Of a stretch of 64,000 bases of DNA, positions 24,985-34,092 are shown piece by piece. The notes beneath the pieces are model-generated. The model had not been told where the DNA came from, did no database searches, and saw only the letters and a list, made by a program, of their open reading frames with translations. Both the position numbers and the translations under genes were made by a program. The first letter of the stretch is position 1. Each line of letters starts with the position of its first letter. Source of the DNA: JANNVK01 sp031430435 (GTDB lineage Bacteria > Acidobacteriota > Blastocatellia > Pyrinomonadales > Pyrinomonadaceae); assembly GCA_031430435.1 (NCBI GenBank), contig JANPBM010000040.1, positions 1-64,000 on the forward strand. Direction: 5' to 3'.

Positions 24985-27900
24985 ATGAGAGCATTTCCTT
25001 TGCGATTCAGAACATTTGCCGCTCAAACTTTGGTGTTGGCGATGTTTGCACTCATTTCCGTCAGTATTTCTTTTGCGCAAGCGCAAGCAAATGCGGCGGA
25101 TTTATCGGGCAAAGTTGTTGACCCGAACGGAGCAGTTGTTCCCGGAGCAACGGTGGTTGCCAAAAATTCGGCAACGGGTATTTCCCGAACCGTAACCACG
25201 GATTCAGACGGCGAATATCAAATTATCGCCTTGCCGCCCGGCAATTATGAACTTACGGCAGAAGCAAAAACTTTCAAAAAAGTAAAAATCTCGCCGGTTA
25301 CGTTGACCGTCGGGCAAAGCGCGACTTTGCAGATCAAATTGGAAGTCGGCGTGGTTACTGACCAAGTTACAATTACGGGCGACGACGTGCAGTTGATTGA
25401 AACAACCAAAACATCGGTCGCCACGACCATCGATCAAAAAACGATTCAAAGTTTGCCGATTAACGAACGCAGCGCAACCGGTTTTGCGTTGACAATTTCA
25501 ACCGTCGGACGCGATAACGGTCGTCCGATCGGACCTGCTCCGACTTCGGGGTTGAACATCGGCGGACAACGCGGACGTTCAACGCTGGTTCAAGTCGATG
25601 GCGCGGATTTTACCGATAACTCGACAAATGCTTCGCGTTCGACCGTTTCACAAGAAGCCGTCCAAGAATATCAAGTAACGACCAATTCGTATTTACCCGA
25701 ATTCGGTCGGGCAACCGGCGGAATCGTCAACGTTGTAACCAAAGGCGGCGGACAAGTGTTTCACGGTAATATGTTCGGCTTTATTCGTCATAAAACGATT
25801 CAAGCCAGAAATGCTTTTGCTCCTGTCATCGACGGCGATCCGAATAAAAAACCTCCATACACGAGAGCGCAATACGGATTTACGTTGGGCGGACCGCTCG
25901 ACAAAGTCGGAAAAACATTCTTTTTCTATTCGTTTGAACAACGTCGCCGCCAAGAATCAGCCTTTTTTACGGGTGATATTGTCCAAGGCGCGACTTCGAG
26001 TGTAACCATTGGCGCTCCGTTTTTGCCGTTTACGCAAACTTTTACGGGTTTGACTGCGGCACAGGCGGCTTATGTAAACGCACAACTTGGTGTAGGAGGA
26101 ACTCCTGCGCTCGGCATCAATTACGCTTATTTGGCATCATCCGGAACGCAAACTGCTTTAAACGGCAGAAGTACACTAATTAGCCCGGGCGGCGCTATTC
26201 CTGCGGGAACGGTTGTCGGTCAACGATTCTCTTTGTCGGGAGCTCCTGTTCCTTTGACCACAAACGCAAAAGGTCAGTTGGTTGCCTTTCGTCCGTTAAA
26301 TCAGTTGGCTCGGCTTTTTCCGATTTCAGACGGCACAACCTTTAACTCGTTGCGTTTTGACCATTCAATTTCCGACAGCAATCAGTTGTCAATCAGATTA
26401 GGTTATAACCCGAGCAGAGTTTCAGGTATCCAAGACGAATCGCAAAACCAAACACTGGGTCAAAACGATTTTTCGAGAACCGGAATCGCAGTTGTCAAAG
26501 ATACTTCGGTGACGGCTTCTTTGGCGAGTGTTCTGCCGCGAAGCATGGTCAATGATTTCAGCTTCAGCTTTGCCAAACGCGATGCTACTTTTGATTCGCA
26601 AACGCCGAGTGTGGCGCATCAAATATCAGGTGTTTCATTTATCGGTTCAAACCCGTTTTCGCCTGTTACACGGACGGAAACCCGTTTTCAACTGCGTAAT
26701 AATTTAACCAAGATTGCGGGAAATCACACCTTAAAATTCGGCGGTGATGCAAACTGGATTAATGTTAATGCCACGTTTGAGTTGAATTTCCCTGCTTTGT
26801 TTAATTTTTCGCAACAATCTTGCGGTCTTTTAATTCCAACTTGTGCCGGACCTGCACTTACGGCAATTCAAACCTACGGACTTGGTTTTCCGAGTGTGTT
26901 TATTCAAGGATTCGGCGATCCGAAAAGTTCTATCAGAAATCGTCCGGTTTCTTTTTACGCCCAAGATACTTGGAAAATAAGCAACAATTTGACCTTTAAC
27001 TACGGCGTTCGTTATGATCGCGAGTTTACGCAACAATCCGCTCCGACTCCTTTCAGAGACCCTTTGACCGGCATTACGTTATCGGCGGCGGACGTGCAAA
27101 CAGCGCAAGACGCTCTGAACATCACGCAAGGTTTTCCGGAAGATAAAAACAACTGGGCGCCGCGTATCGGGTTTGCGTGGGATTTGAAAGGCGACAGCAA
27201 AACAGTTATTCGCGGCGCTTACGGATTGTTTTATGACCATCCGCTCTTAGCCGTTGCTTTTAACTCCGATGTTGCCGACGGTTCGCAACAGCAACAGTCA
27301 ACTCTTTTGCCGGGGAATCCTTCGCCAACCGCGTTATTTAACGCCACGCAAGTATTTCAAGGAACGGCAATTCCCGGTGTAACTCCGGGCATCGCGGCTT
27401 CGGCTCAATACTTGAACGGTTTCCAACGTTTTAATTCAAATACGTTCACGGGTTTTGGACCGATTCTGCCGTTTACTCTGCACGTTTCAAAAGACTTTGA
27501 ATATCCGTATGCTTTGCAGGGAAATTTGACGGTTGAAAGAGCGTTGGATAAATCATCATCGATTTCGGTCGGATATGTTTCGGTCAACACTCGACATTTG
27601 GCGCATCCGCAAGATGTCAACAATGTAAACACCGCAAATTTGATTGAAAACTTCCGACGTTTTGCCGGACGCGCTCCGACGAGTTTGGCAGAAGCCGGAT
27701 TCTTTTCGTTACCGACAACTTGTACGGGTCCGACCGCTCCGCCTGTTTGCGCAACCGGTTACACGGTTGTTGTGCCGGGTTTAATCGGTCGAAACGGCGC
27801 GGGACAAACTGTTGTTTCGGCAGTTGCGGCAAACTATTTCCGTAAACTCGGACCAAACTATTTCTTTATTTCGTCGATTACAAATGGCGCCGTAAATAAA

Positions 27901-28704
27901 GCAGCGTTTGACGCACTTTCAGCGGGAAGTGTCAGAACGCCGGGTCCGATTTATGCGTATGCCGATGTTAATGCCCAAGTTTCCAACGGTAATGCTTCTT
28001 ATAATGCGTTGAATGTTGAATACAAAAAGCGTTTCGGAAGCAGCGCCCAATTAGCGGCATCATACACTTGGTCGCATTCGATCGATGATTCATCGGATTT
28101 GCAAACGCTTTTGAAACCGCAAGATAACTTGAATTTCCGCGCAGAACGATCGGATTCATTGTTTGACCAACGGCAACGTTTGGTCATAACAGGAGTTATT
28201 TCAACCCCTGATTCGTGGAAATCGGGCGGCGGTTTCAGATCGTTTATAAATGGTTTCCAATTTGCTCCGATTATTGAATTTGCTACCGGTCGTCCTTTCA
28301 ATATCCTTGCAAACGGCGATGCCAACGGAGATTTTCAAGGATCGAATGAACGTCCGAATGCTTTATCGAACGGCACGTTATGTCAAAATTTGGTTGATTG
28401 CCCTCCGGGAACTTCCAACTTTCCGGCAAACGGATCATTAGGACGCAATTTCGGAATTACACACGGCTTCTTTGACGTAAGTGCCAGAGTTTCACGAAAA
28501 GTTCGTTTCGGCGAAAGAGTCAGTTTGGACATTATTGCCGAAGGATTTAATCTGCTCAACCGCTTTAACGAAGCTGCCGCAAACGGTGATTACAGAGCCG
28601 TCAACGGTTTCGCGCAACGGGCGAAAAATGGTCGTTATTTCAGCCAACCGACTGCCGCATTCGATCCGCGACAGTTCCAGTTCGGTCTGAAACTTAACTT
28701 CTAA
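24985..28704 (+). CDS. TonB-dependent receptor with CarboxypepD_reg domain
   Basis: 1239 residues, an outer-membrane transporter of the Oar-like type common in Acidobacteriota. A signal peptide (about 1-32, SVSISFAQAQA) is followed by a carboxypeptidase-regulatory-like domain (VVDPNGAVVPGATVVAKNSA, GEYQIIALPPGNYELTAEA; residues 36-125), a plug domain (NVVTKGGGQVFHGNMFGFIR) and a long beta-barrel that ends in FQFGLKLNF with a terminal phenylalanine. Substrate unknown; family members take up polymers or siderophores. It is monocistronic with a terminator at 28729. Confidence 0.92.
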   Translation: MRAFPLRFRTFAAQTLVLAMFALISVSISFAQAQANAADLSGKVVDPNGAVVPGATVVAKNSATGISRTVTTDSDGEYQIIALPPGNYELTAEAKTFKKVKISPVTLTVGQSATLQIKLEVGVVTDQVTITGDDVQLIETTKTSVATTIDQKTIQSLPINERSATGFALTISTVGRDNGRPIGPAPTSGLNIGGQRGRSTLVQVDGADFTDNSTNASRSTVSQEAVQEYQVTTNSYLPEFGRATGGIVNVVTKGGGQVFHGNMFGFIRHKTIQARNAFAPVIDGDPNKKPPYTRAQYGFTLGGPLDKVGKTFFFYSFEQRRRQESAFFTGDIVQGATSSVTIGAPFLPFTQTFTGLTAAQAAYVNAQLGVGGTPALGINYAYLASSGTQTALNGRSTLISPGGAIPAGTVVGQRFSLSGAPVPLTTNAKGQLVAFRPLNQLARLFPISDGTTFNSLRFDHSISDSNQLSIRLGYNPSRVSGIQDESQNQTLGQNDFSRTGIAVVKDTSVTASLASVLPRSMVNDFSFSFAKRDATFDSQTPSVAHQISGVSFIGSNPFSPVTRTETRFQLRNNLTKIAGNHTLKFGGDANWINVNATFELNFPALFNFSQQSCGLLIPTCAGPALTAIQTYGLGFPSVFIQGFGDPKSSIRNRPVSFYAQDTWKISNNLTFNYGVRYDREFTQQSAPTPFRDPLTGITLSAADVQTAQDALNITQGFPEDKNNWAPRIGFAWDLKGDSKTVIRGAYGLFYDHPLLAVAFNSDVADGSQQQQSTLLPGNPSPTALFNATQVFQGTAIPGVTPGIAASAQYLNGFQRFNSNTFTGFGPILPFTLHVSKDFEYPYALQGNLTVERALDKSSSISVGYVSVNTRHLAHPQDVNNVNTANLIENFRRFAGRAPTSLAEAGFFSLPTTCTGPTAPPVCATGYTVVVPGLIGRNGAGQTVVSAVAANYFRKLGPNYFFISSITNGAVNKAAFDALSAGSVRTPGPIYAYADVNAQVSNGNASYNALNVEYKKRFGSSAQLAASYTWSHSIDDSSDLQTLLKPQDNLNFRAERSDSLFDQRQRLVITGVISTPDSWKSGGGFRSFINGFQFAPIIEFATGRPFNILANGDANGDFQGSNERPNALSNGTLCQNLVDCPPGTSNFPANGSLGRNFGITHGFFDVSARVSRKVRFGERVSLDIIAEGFNLLNRFNEAAANGDYRAVNGFAQRAKNGRYFSQPTAAFDPRQFQFGLKLNF

Positions 28705-28728
28705 ACTTCGCAGGTTATTAAAAAACTT

Positions 28729-28766
28729 AACGGTTGATTGACTTCGGTTGGTCAACCGTTTTTTCT
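28729..28766 (+). terminator. Rho-independent terminator after TonB receptor gene
   Basis: AACGGTTGA (28729-28737) pairs with TCAACCGTT (28752-28760), followed by TTTTTTCTTT. It argues that the following gene does not start at the upstream ATG 28738, which lies inside the hairpin. Confidence 0.8.
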
Positions 28767-28785
28767 TTGTGATAATCTTTCAAGT

Positions 28786-29727
28786 GTGCTTTCGCTAACC
28801 GAAAAAATTAAACAAAAATCCGCTCAAATCGGTTTTGATAAAATTGGCGTGGTGCGTGCCGAAGAGTTGACGCGCGAAGCGGAGCATTTGCGAATTTGGC
28901 TCGAAAAAGGTTTTCACGCCGAGATGAAATGGTTGGAACGCGAACCCGAAAAACGCGCGAATCCGAGCCTTATTTTTCCCGCCGCAAAGTCCGTGATTGT
29001 CGTCGCGTTAAATTATTTTACGCCGCACGAACACGAAAATTCCGCCGACAAAGGCAAAGTTTCGCGGTATGCGTGGGGCGACGATTATCACGATGTAATG
29101 AGCGAAAAACTGCGTGAATTGTTGGTATTTATCAAAACCGAAAAGGCAGACGCGAACGGGAAAATTTGTTGCGACATTCAGCCGATGGCAGACAAAGCGT
29201 GGGCGGTGCGAGCGGGAATCGGATGGCTCGGCAAGCACTCGAACGTGATTGCGAAAGAGTTCGGTTCGTGGTTTTTTATCGGCGAAATTTTGCTTGATGC
29301 ACCGCTCGATTACGACGATTTTATCGAACCCGATCATTGCGGAAACTGCACGGCGTGTCTCGATGCCTGTCCGACCGGCGCGATTGTTTCGCCTTATACG
29401 GTTGACTCGAATGCGTGTTTGTCTTACGCTACTATTGAACTTCGTTCCGAAGAACTACCAATCAACATTACCCCGAATTTGGACGGCTGGCTTTACGGTT
29501 GCGACGTTTGCCAAGATGTGTGTCCGTGGAATCGTTTTGAAAAGCCGACGACTGAAACACGATTTGAGCCGCGAAAAGGATTGATTTCGCCCGATTTAGA
29601 TGAAATTATAGAAATGTCGCCCGAAATTTACGTTGAAAAATTCCGCCGAAGCGCGATGAAACGAACAAAATTAAAAGGCTTGCAACGTAACGCGCGAGCG
29701 TTGCGGCAAGCAAAAAGTAAAAGCTGA
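28786..29727 (+). CDS. queG: Epoxyqueuosine reductase
   Basis: 313 residues. It catalyses the last step of queuosine synthesis on tRNA, the reduction of epoxyqueuosine, with cobalamin and two [4Fe-4S] clusters. The cluster motifs are CGNCTACLDACPTGAI and CDVCQDVCPWN, the second a C-x2-C-x3-CP type. RYAWGDDYHDVMSEKLREL, KAWAVRAGIGWLGKHSN and SYATIELRSEELP are further family blocks. GTG 28786 is chosen since the open frame upstream runs into a terminator hairpin. Confidence 0.93.
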   Translation: MLSLTEKIKQKSAQIGFDKIGVVRAEELTREAEHLRIWLEKGFHAEMKWLEREPEKRANPSLIFPAAKSVIVVALNYFTPHEHENSADKGKVSRYAWGDDYHDVMSEKLRELLVFIKTEKADANGKICCDIQPMADKAWAVRAGIGWLGKHSNVIAKEFGSWFFIGEILLDAPLDYDDFIEPDHCGNCTACLDACPTGAIVSPYTVDSNACLSYATIELRSEELPINITPNLDGWLYGCDVCQDVCPWNRFEKPTTETRFEPRKGLISPDLDEIIEMSPEIYVEKFRRSAMKRTKLKGLQRNARALRQAKSKS

Positions 29728-29797
29728 GATAAATTCAAATTACGTGTTTTCGGTTATGCCGAACGAGTCAGATACGCCTTAGTTATTGGAGAAGAAA

Positions 29798-31207
29798 ATG
29801 AAAAAATTACGTCAAAATGTTGTGTTATTAGTTATTTCGGTCGCTTTGATTGCGTCGAGTTTTGCAACTGTGGTGCAAAGTTCGCAAACCTCAAACGCCA
29901 AAACCAAAGCCGTGCCGACACCGAAAAAACAAACAAACTCAAACTCGAATACGAACAAAAAATCGAACACAAACTCAAACAAATCAACGACTTCCAAAAC
30001 AAATACAAATAATCGGTCGAACACGAAGTCGAACTCTAATTCAAAGTCGAATTCAAACAAACAAACGGCGAACACAAAGTCGAACTCCAACTCAAAAAGT
30101 AATTCAAAATCGAACTCGAACACAAAGTCGAACTCGAATGCTTCAACGAAATCAAACTCGAACACAAAGTCGAATTCTAAATCGAACTCGAATACTTCAT
30201 CGAAAACAAATTCAAACTCTAAAACCAATTCCAATTCAAAATCGAATTCAACCGGTAAATCAAACTCGAATACAAAGTCGAATTCCAATTCAAAATCGAA
30301 CTCGAATAAATCGAACACGACGGCGAGTAATTCAAACAAAACGCCGAGTATGAATTTACCGCAAGTGATTGTCAACACGGTTTCGGCTCGGATTAAAAGC
30401 CAACCGAGCGGCAGTTCAACCGAGCTTCGGCGGTCAAAACTGGGAACGATTTACGGCGTTTCGGAAAAAAAATCTTCGTGGTACAAAGTGCAATTTACCT
30501 CAGGCGGAAAAACCGTCGGCGGTTGGATTCCGTCAACGGCGGTCGATGATTACGATGCGGCTTCGGGCGATGAAATTAACGCCCAAATTGTCGAACGATA
30601 TTATGCCAAAGAAGGAATGAGTTTTACGGTTGCGTCCGAACTGGCGGCTTTTTTGGCGGGTATCAAAAATACGAACGCCGATTTAGGTTTGAAACGTTTG
30701 CTTTCGCTCAGACAAGCCTTAAAAGCGTTGTCGAATCCGCCGAATAAAGAGCAAAAAGATTTCTTGAAAACGAGCGACACGGCGATTGTGTACAGCGAAC
30801 CCGCAGGCGAATGGTATGTCCGAAGCGAATTATTTTGGGATTTGCACAAAAAATACAAGCTCGAAAATATTGCTTGGGAAGCCGCCAAAAACCCGCTTCC
30901 GGGCGAATGCGAAGGTTATGTGAATTGTTATTTATTTTACGCCAAACAAACCGACGGCGAGTATTTGAATCTTTATCCCGAAGGTAAAAACGGCTTGGAA
31001 GCGTTGGTTAATATCACAAATATGCTCGAACCGATTGTGCAGGATTTGACCGATAAAAGCGTTTATGTCGGTCCGACCGATGTCAGCGACCGTGCCGAAT
31101 TTAATCAAACAATATCCGATTTACGTTCGATTATTTCCAGATTAAGTTACACCGAAAAAGAAAAACCGCTTCAACAATTAGAAAGAATTGCCGAAGGGTT
31201 CAGATAA
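29798..31207 (+). CDS. Secreted SH3-domain protein with Asn/Ser linker
   Basis: 469 residues. A signal peptide (QNVVLLVISVALIASSFA) leads to a 150-residue stretch of Asn, Ser, Lys and Thr only (KSNSNTKSNSNSKSNSN), then a bacterial SH3-like domain near 195-245 (VNTVSARIKSQPSGSSTELR, SSWYKVQFTSGGKTVGGWIP) and a helical C-terminal domain of unknown type (ELAAFLAGIKNTNADLGLKR). It probably binds the cell wall or another envelope polymer. GGAG at 29788-29791 places the start at ATG 29798. Confidence 0.78.
   Translation: MKKLRQNVVLLVISVALIASSFATVVQSSQTSNAKTKAVPTPKKQTNSNSNTNKKSNTNSNKSTTSKTNTNNRSNTKSNSNSKSNSNKQTANTKSNSNSKSNSKSNSNTKSNSNASTKSNSNTKSNSKSNSNTSSKTNSNSKTNSNSKSNSTGKSNSNTKSNSNSKSNSNKSNTTASNSNKTPSMNLPQVIVNTVSARIKSQPSGSSTELRRSKLGTIYGVSEKKSSWYKVQFTSGGKTVGGWIPSTAVDDYDAASGDEINAQIVERYYAKEGMSFTVASELAAFLAGIKNTNADLGLKRLLSLRQALKALSNPPNKEQKDFLKTSDTAIVYSEPAGEWYVRSELFWDLHKKYKLENIAWEAAKNPLPGECEGYVNCYLFYAKQTDGEYLNLYPEGKNGLEALVNITNMLEPIVQDLTDKSVYVGPTDVSDRAEFNQTISDLRSIISRLSYTEKEKPLQQLERIAEGFR
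29930..30350 (+). repeat. Low-complexity Asn/Ser codon repeat
   Basis: Degenerate tandem repeats built from TCGAAC, AACAC and AAATC units code for the Asn/Ser/Lys linker of the SH3 protein. Copies differ at synonymous positions, so amino-acid content rather than DNA identity is kept. Confidence 0.75.
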
Positions 31208-31232
31208 AGTAAAATGGAAAAAAGAAAACTCA

Positions 31233-31270
31233 AAAGCGTCCGTATTCAAAGTTGAATGCGGACGCTTTGC
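31233..31270 (+). terminator. Hairpin terminator after SH3 gene
   Basis: AAAGCGTCCG and ATTCA pair with TGAAT and CGGACGCTTT across a three-base loop, followed by a T-rich stretch. The stem is long and strong. It separates the plus-strand SH3 gene from the convergent PilT-like gene and may serve both. Confidence 0.75.
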
Positions 31271-31322
31271 TTAATTTTCGGGAAGTGCCGGAAAACGCAG
31301 AGTTTAAGGTTTCCCTTTTACC

Positions 31323-33404
31323 TTACATTTTTATCCCGTTGCGATTCAGAATCATCTCAAAACCCGGTTTATCGACGGCTTTGATGTATGCGTCTTTCGG
31401 TTCGACCAAACCTTTTTGGACAAGTTCGAATAACGCATCGTTGAGCATCACCATTCCGTGCTGTTTGCCGGTTTGCATTGCCGAAGGAATTTGGAACGTT
31501 TTACCTTCTCGAATCAGGTTTGAAACTGCGGGCGTAACAATCAAAACTTCGAGTGCGGCAATTCGTCCGCCGCCTTTTTTCGGCAACAAAGTTTGGGCAA
31601 TTACGCCACGCAAAGATTCCGACAGCATAATCCGAATTTGTTGTTGGCGATCGGCAGGGAATTGATCGATAATTCGGTCAATCGTCGATGCCGCCGTGCT
31701 GGTGTGCAACGTCCCGAAAACAAGATGTCCCGTTTCCGCCGTTTCAATCGCAATCGCAATCGTTTCCAAATCACGCATTTCGCCGACCAAAACAATGTCG
31801 GGATCTTCACGCAACGCCGCTCGCAACGCATCTTTGAACGAATCCGTATGATTGTGAACTTCGCGCTGATTTATCAAACATTTTTTGTTGTCGTGAACAA
31901 ATTCAATCGGGTCTTCAATCGTAATAATGTGGTCTTCGCGTTCTTTGTTGATGTGATCGACCATCGCGCACAATGTGGTCGATTTGCCCGAACCCGTCGG
32001 ACCTGTTACGACCACCAAACCTTTGGAAAGATTACATAAATCGAGAATCGCACTCGATAAACCAAGTTTTTGAGCCGTTAAAATTTCGGACGGAATAACG
32101 CGGAAAACTCCGCCCGTTCCTTTTCTGTCCATAAAAATATTTGCCCGAAAACGCGCCAAACCTTTGATTTCATAAGCAAAATCGGTGTCGTGCCGACGCT
32201 CGAATTCTTCTATGTTTTTCTTCGGCATGATCGAATAAAGCAATTCTTTCATTTTTTCCGGCGACACCGCCGAAAATTCTTTGCTCAACGACAACATTCG
32301 CCCGTCTTTTCTTACCAGCGGAATCATCGTCGCGGATAAATGCAAATCCGATGCTCCCATATTTGCCATTTTATGAAAGAAATCGTCCATTTGTTGGCGG
32401 GCATTGGCATTGAAAGCAACGGCGGTCGAAGTATTTGCACCCAAAAACTTGCTTTCATCGACTTGCTCGACAATTTCTATTCTTTCTTCCAACTGAGCAA
32501 ATTTTATTCCGACACAAATACCGATATTTGTTTTGTCGAGTTTGACCAGAAATTTTCCGAATTGATTGCCGTGAATAAACTCGCAGTGATTTGTTTCACT
32601 CAGCGATTTTTTTGCCTCAAAAGTAACAAGCGGTTCAATCAACAACAAAATGCGGGTTTCCAAAAGCGGTTTGCTCGTAATGGCGATTCGGTCGTTGGCG
32701 GTAACTAAAATCGCCTCTTTGTTCGGCGCCAAAATAATCTCTACGCCGCGATTTTCTTTCAACTTTCGCAAATAATAATTTAACGAATCTGAGTTTTCGA
32801 GGTTTTCGTTTGAAATAACCGGAATGTCTTCAACTTTTGGCGGTTGAGCAAAACTATTCGGCTGAATCGGCAGAGTGTTTGTCTCGATCGGCGTGTAGCT
32901 TTGCAACGGGGTTTCTATCGGTTTATAAGTTTGGAGCGGGGGTTCTATCGGTTTATAAGTTTGAGCAGGAGTTTCAAGCGGAGTGTAGGTTTGCGGAAAA
33001 CTCGTCGCAGGTCTCGGAGCAGCGTTTTCCGGAATATATTCAACCGGAGAATTATCGGTAAAAAGCGGGATCGCGGATGAACGATTAGCCGGCGAAAAGT
33101 CGCTTTTCAAGGTAGTTACGGACACAATAAAACCGCTCGGAGATTTGGTAATCCGAAAATCGAAGTTGCCGATGGCATTGCTGAATTGAAATTCAACCTC
33201 GTTGCGAGTCGGTAATTCTCGGCGAAGATCGCTCGGAATCAGCGGAAACATCATCATACTGATTTGTCCGCCTTGAATCGGCGCGGTTGAAACCTGCGTT
33301 TTTCCTTCCGAAGTTGTTACGAAAGGAATTTGGTTCGGTTCAAGTCGCAGTTCCGAACCTGCGCGAACGACAAGTTGTTGCAAATAACTGTTGATGGTAT
33401 CCAT
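31323..33404 (-). CDS. PilT-like twitching ATPase with triple N-domain
   Basis: 693 residues, about twice the length of classical PilT. The C-terminal half is a canonical retraction ATPase: Walker A GPTGSGKST (468-476), Asp box ITIEDPIEFVHD, Walker B LREDPDIVLVGEMRD, and His box GHLVFGTLHTSTA. Three PAS-like N-domain modules precede it: 3-105 (SYLQQLVVRAGSELRLEPNQ), 207-305 (NYYLRKLKENRGVEIILAPN) and 339-440 (DFFHKMANMGASDLHLSATM), each opening with the same helix-strand pattern. A linker at 139-178 has four ten-residue repeats. It should power pilus retraction; the added modules are unexplained. Confidence 0.88.
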   Translation of the reverse strand: MDTINSYLQQLVVRAGSELRLEPNQIPFVTTSEGKTQVSTAPIQGGQISMMMFPLIPSDLRRELPTRNEVEFQFSNAIGNFDFRITKSPSGFIVSVTTLKSDFSPANRSSAIPLFTDNSPVEYIPENAAPRPATSFPQTYTPLETPAQTYKPIEPPLQTYKPIETPLQSYTPIETNTLPIQPNSFAQPPKVEDIPVISNENLENSDSLNYYLRKLKENRGVEIILAPNKEAILVTANDRIAITSKPLLETRILLLIEPLVTFEAKKSLSETNHCEFIHGNQFGKFLVKLDKTNIGICVGIKFAQLEERIEIVEQVDESKFLGANTSTAVAFNANARQQMDDFFHKMANMGASDLHLSATMIPLVRKDGRMLSLSKEFSAVSPEKMKELLYSIMPKKNIEEFERRHDTDFAYEIKGLARFRANIFMDRKGTGGVFRVIPSEILTAQKLGLSSAILDLCNLSKGLVVVTGPTGSGKSTTLCAMVDHINKEREDHIITIEDPIEFVHDNKKCLINQREVHNHTDSFKDALRAALREDPDIVLVGEMRDLETIAIAIETAETGHLVFGTLHTSTAASTIDRIIDQFPADRQQQIRIMLSESLRGVIAQTLLPKKGGGRIAALEVLIVTPAVSNLIREGKTFQIPSAMQTGKQHGMVMLNDALFELVQKGLVEPKDAYIKAVDKPGFEMILNRNGIKM
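32871..32990 (-). repeat. Four 30-bp repeats in PilT-like linker
   Basis: These code for QTYTPLETPA, QTYKPIEPPL, QTYKPIETPL and QSYTPIETNT, a proline-rich linker between the first two N-domain-like modules. The DNA copies are near identical (GGTTTATAAGTTTG on the plus strand), so copy number could vary without frame loss. Confidence 0.8.
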
Positions 33405-33653
33405 AGATTGTTGAAGCGTAAAAGGTTGGTTTTTTTTGAATTCGGAGAATTAGAGTTGCAAGTTGGAATAACCCGCAAGAAAAAGCATAACACATTAAAA
33501 TAATATTTGTCATCATAAATTTTGTTAAAATAATTAAAATTTAATTTTGTGTTTCAAGTCAGTTTTTTCGATCGAATTCTTGAAGCAAACGAACGAGCAT
33601 TATTTTTACGCACTTTATAGGAAATTTCCAAATTTTGATGTAAACTTACCGGT

Positions 33654-34067
33654 ATGACCAATCTTTTTCATCTGGCGTTTCCCGTTCATAATTTGGACGA
33701 TGCGCGCAAATTTTACGGCGAGATTTTGGAGTGCGAAGAAGGCAGAAGTTCGGCACAGTGGATTGATTTCAATCTTTTCGGGCATCAAATTGTTGCTCAT
33801 TTGGCAGAAAATGCAGGTGTCGCGCAACACGCCAAAGTTGATGCCGACAACGTTCCCGTACCGCATTTCGGCGTTGTTTTACCGATGAACGAATTCAATG
33901 ATTTTGCCGAAAAATTGAAATCGAAAGGCGTTGAGTTTATGATTGAACCGAAAATTCGATTCGCGGGCGAAGTCGGCGAACAAGCCACGATGTTTTTTCT
34001 TGACCCAAGCGGAAATGCTCTGGAATTTAAAGCGTTTGCAGACTTTTCGCAAGTTTTCGCAAAATAA
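33654..34067 (+). CDS. VOC (glyoxalase/dioxygenase fold) protein
   Basis: 137 residues, two beta-alpha-beta-beta-beta units. HLAFPVHNLDDARKFYGEIL opens the first; FGVVLPMNEFNDFAEKLKSK opens the second, and MFFLDPSGNALEFKAF closes with the usual metal-ligand glutamate. His in HLAFPV and His in PHFGVV are likely further ligands. The reaction cannot be assigned; VOC members include glyoxalases, dioxygenases and resistance proteins. It is followed by a secreted deacetylase gene after 25 bp. Confidence 0.85.
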   Translation: MTNLFHLAFPVHNLDDARKFYGEILECEEGRSSAQWIDFNLFGHQIVAHLAENAGVAQHAKVDADNVPVPHFGVVLPMNEFNDFAEKLKSKGVEFMIEPKIRFAGEVGEQATMFFLDPSGNALEFKAFADFSQVFAK

Positions 34068-34092
34068 TTCGACGACGTTCAAGTACGAAATT

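Noticed and set aside
29812..30378. Long minus-strand frame through the Asn/Ser repeat (Phe/Glu-rich)
   Set aside because: It is the mirror of a low-complexity coding repeat on the plus strand, has no start context, and its composition (Phe, Glu, Leu) follows from the TTC/GAG complement of the repeat.
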